Part shown: positions 63,691 to 64,000 of the stretch, piece after piece
Layout: every line of letters starts with the position of its first letter
How positions within the stretch are numbered: position 1 is the stretch's first letter
NCBI GenBank assembly: GCA_021776685.1
Contig: JAJFFJ010000083.1
Location: forward strand, 1 to 64,000
DNA: 64,000 nucleotides
Source of the DNA: Alphaproteobacteria bacterium
GTDB lineage: Bacteria; Pseudomonadota; Alphaproteobacteria; Bin65
Direction: 5' to 3'
Made by a program: the position numbers and the translations under genes
Notes under the pieces: model-generated
What the model saw: the letters and a program-made list of their open reading frames with translations, nothing else
Told to the model about the DNA's origin: nothing
Database searches by the model: none

Positions 63691-64000
63691 CTACTCGGCA
63701 GCTTGTTCCGGCAGCGCCGTTTCCGCGGCGGGCAAACTGTCTTCGGCCCGGAACGTCAGCGTCGCACTTGCGCCGCCCTCCGGCCGGTTATGCAGGGCCA
63801 AGGTGCCAAAGTGGTCCTCCATGATCTTACTTACTATGGCAAGCCCCAGACCCGTTCCCTTGGCGCGCGTTGTCACATAGGGCTCTGTCAGGCGCGGCAG
63901 CAGATCCTGTGGCAGCCCCCGGCCATTGTCCGTGACCACAATCTGCGCCTTTTCATTCTCCAGGGTCAGGCTGACGTTGATTTTGCCGACCTTGCTTTCC
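63691..64000 (-). CDS. ntrY: Sensor histidine kinase NtrY, C-terminal fragment
   Basis: The last about 103 residues of a histidine kinase whose 5' part lies beyond the window. The ATP-binding domain motifs are visible: VVTDNGRGLPQDL (N/G1 box) and GTGLGLAIVSKIMEDH (G2 box). The Pro/Glu/Ala-rich end is normal for NtrY. Located directly upstream of ntrX, as in other alphaproteobacteria, with a 32-base gap. Confidence 0.92.
   Translation of the reverse strand, partial: ESKVGKINVSLTLENEKAQIVVTDNGRGLPQDLLPRLTEPYVTTRAKGTGLGLAIVSKIMEDHFGTLALHNRPEGGASATLTFRAEDSLPAAETALPEQAAE

Overview
The window is GC-rich (roughly 60% by eye), densely coding chromosomal DNA of an alphaproteobacterium, most likely Rhodospirillales-like. 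Three things suggest this: the conserved gene orders ntrY-ntrX-trkA-dat-(HAD)-hfq-hflX and rlpA-dac-tmk-holB-metG-tatD-MBL, the short methionyl-tRNA synthetase, and a CIRCE-controlled groESL. No rRNA, phage, insertion sequence, CRISPR array or plasmid function was seen. Both edges cut genes: an RND adaptor on the left and the NtrY kinase on the right.

Layout. 1-3.75 kb: RND efflux pair. 3.8-9.8 kb: housekeeping genes recG, sdhE and mfd. 9.8-19.3 kb: a urocanate-utilisation block (hutI divergent from an IclR regulator, then hutU and an arginase-fold hydrolase), followed by a complete branched-chain-amino-acid-type ABC transporter. A perfect TTGTATATACAA palindrome, resembling a HutC operator, precedes the transporter, and no histidase gene is present. 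19.4-23.4 kb: small membrane proteins, a DsbA/FrnE-type oxidoreductase, an SDR and an acyl-CoA dehydrogenase. 23.5-25.2 kb: an AT-richer patch with two unknown lipoproteins and a 48-codon gene, probably acquired. 25.2-32.1 kb: a six-gene catabolic operon (cupin, two tandem corrinoid/iron-sulfur proteins related to reductive dehalogenases, an AhpD-like protein, an acyl-CoA ligase and a large GST) divergent from a LysR regulator. This is the best candidate for an undescribed system. 32.2-42.3 kb: SDR, tandem TPR exported proteins, acyl-CoA dehydrogenase, two Fe(II)/2OG-type oxygenases, upp, a His-rich membrane protein of unknown function, a UbiD decarboxylase and a DenD-like dehydrogenase. 42.4-51.2 kb: tRNA-Ser, pentapeptide protein, ElyC/YdcF-type protein and the rlpA-to-MBL housekeeping cluster. 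51.5-55.3 kb: fatty acid desaturase, a small ribbon-helix-helix-like protein with a palindrome upstream, mazG, SDR and an inositol-monophosphatase-family gene. 55.4-64 kb: groESL with promoter, CIRCE and terminator, then hflX, hfq, HAD phosphatase, D-amino-acid aminotransferase, trkA, ntrX and ntrY.

How the genes work together. The hut block would take urocanate to glutamate, with the adjacent transporter plausibly importing urocanate, histidine or a related compound. The LysR-linked operon looks like a pathway for an aromatic or otherwise recalcitrant acid: CoA activation, ring or side-chain oxidation by the cupin, and a reductive step by the corrinoid/FeS pair. Its substrate cannot be deduced from sequence alone. 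The nearby acyl-CoA dehydrogenases, SDRs, UbiD and dioxygenases fit a broadly catabolic marine or soil heterotroph.
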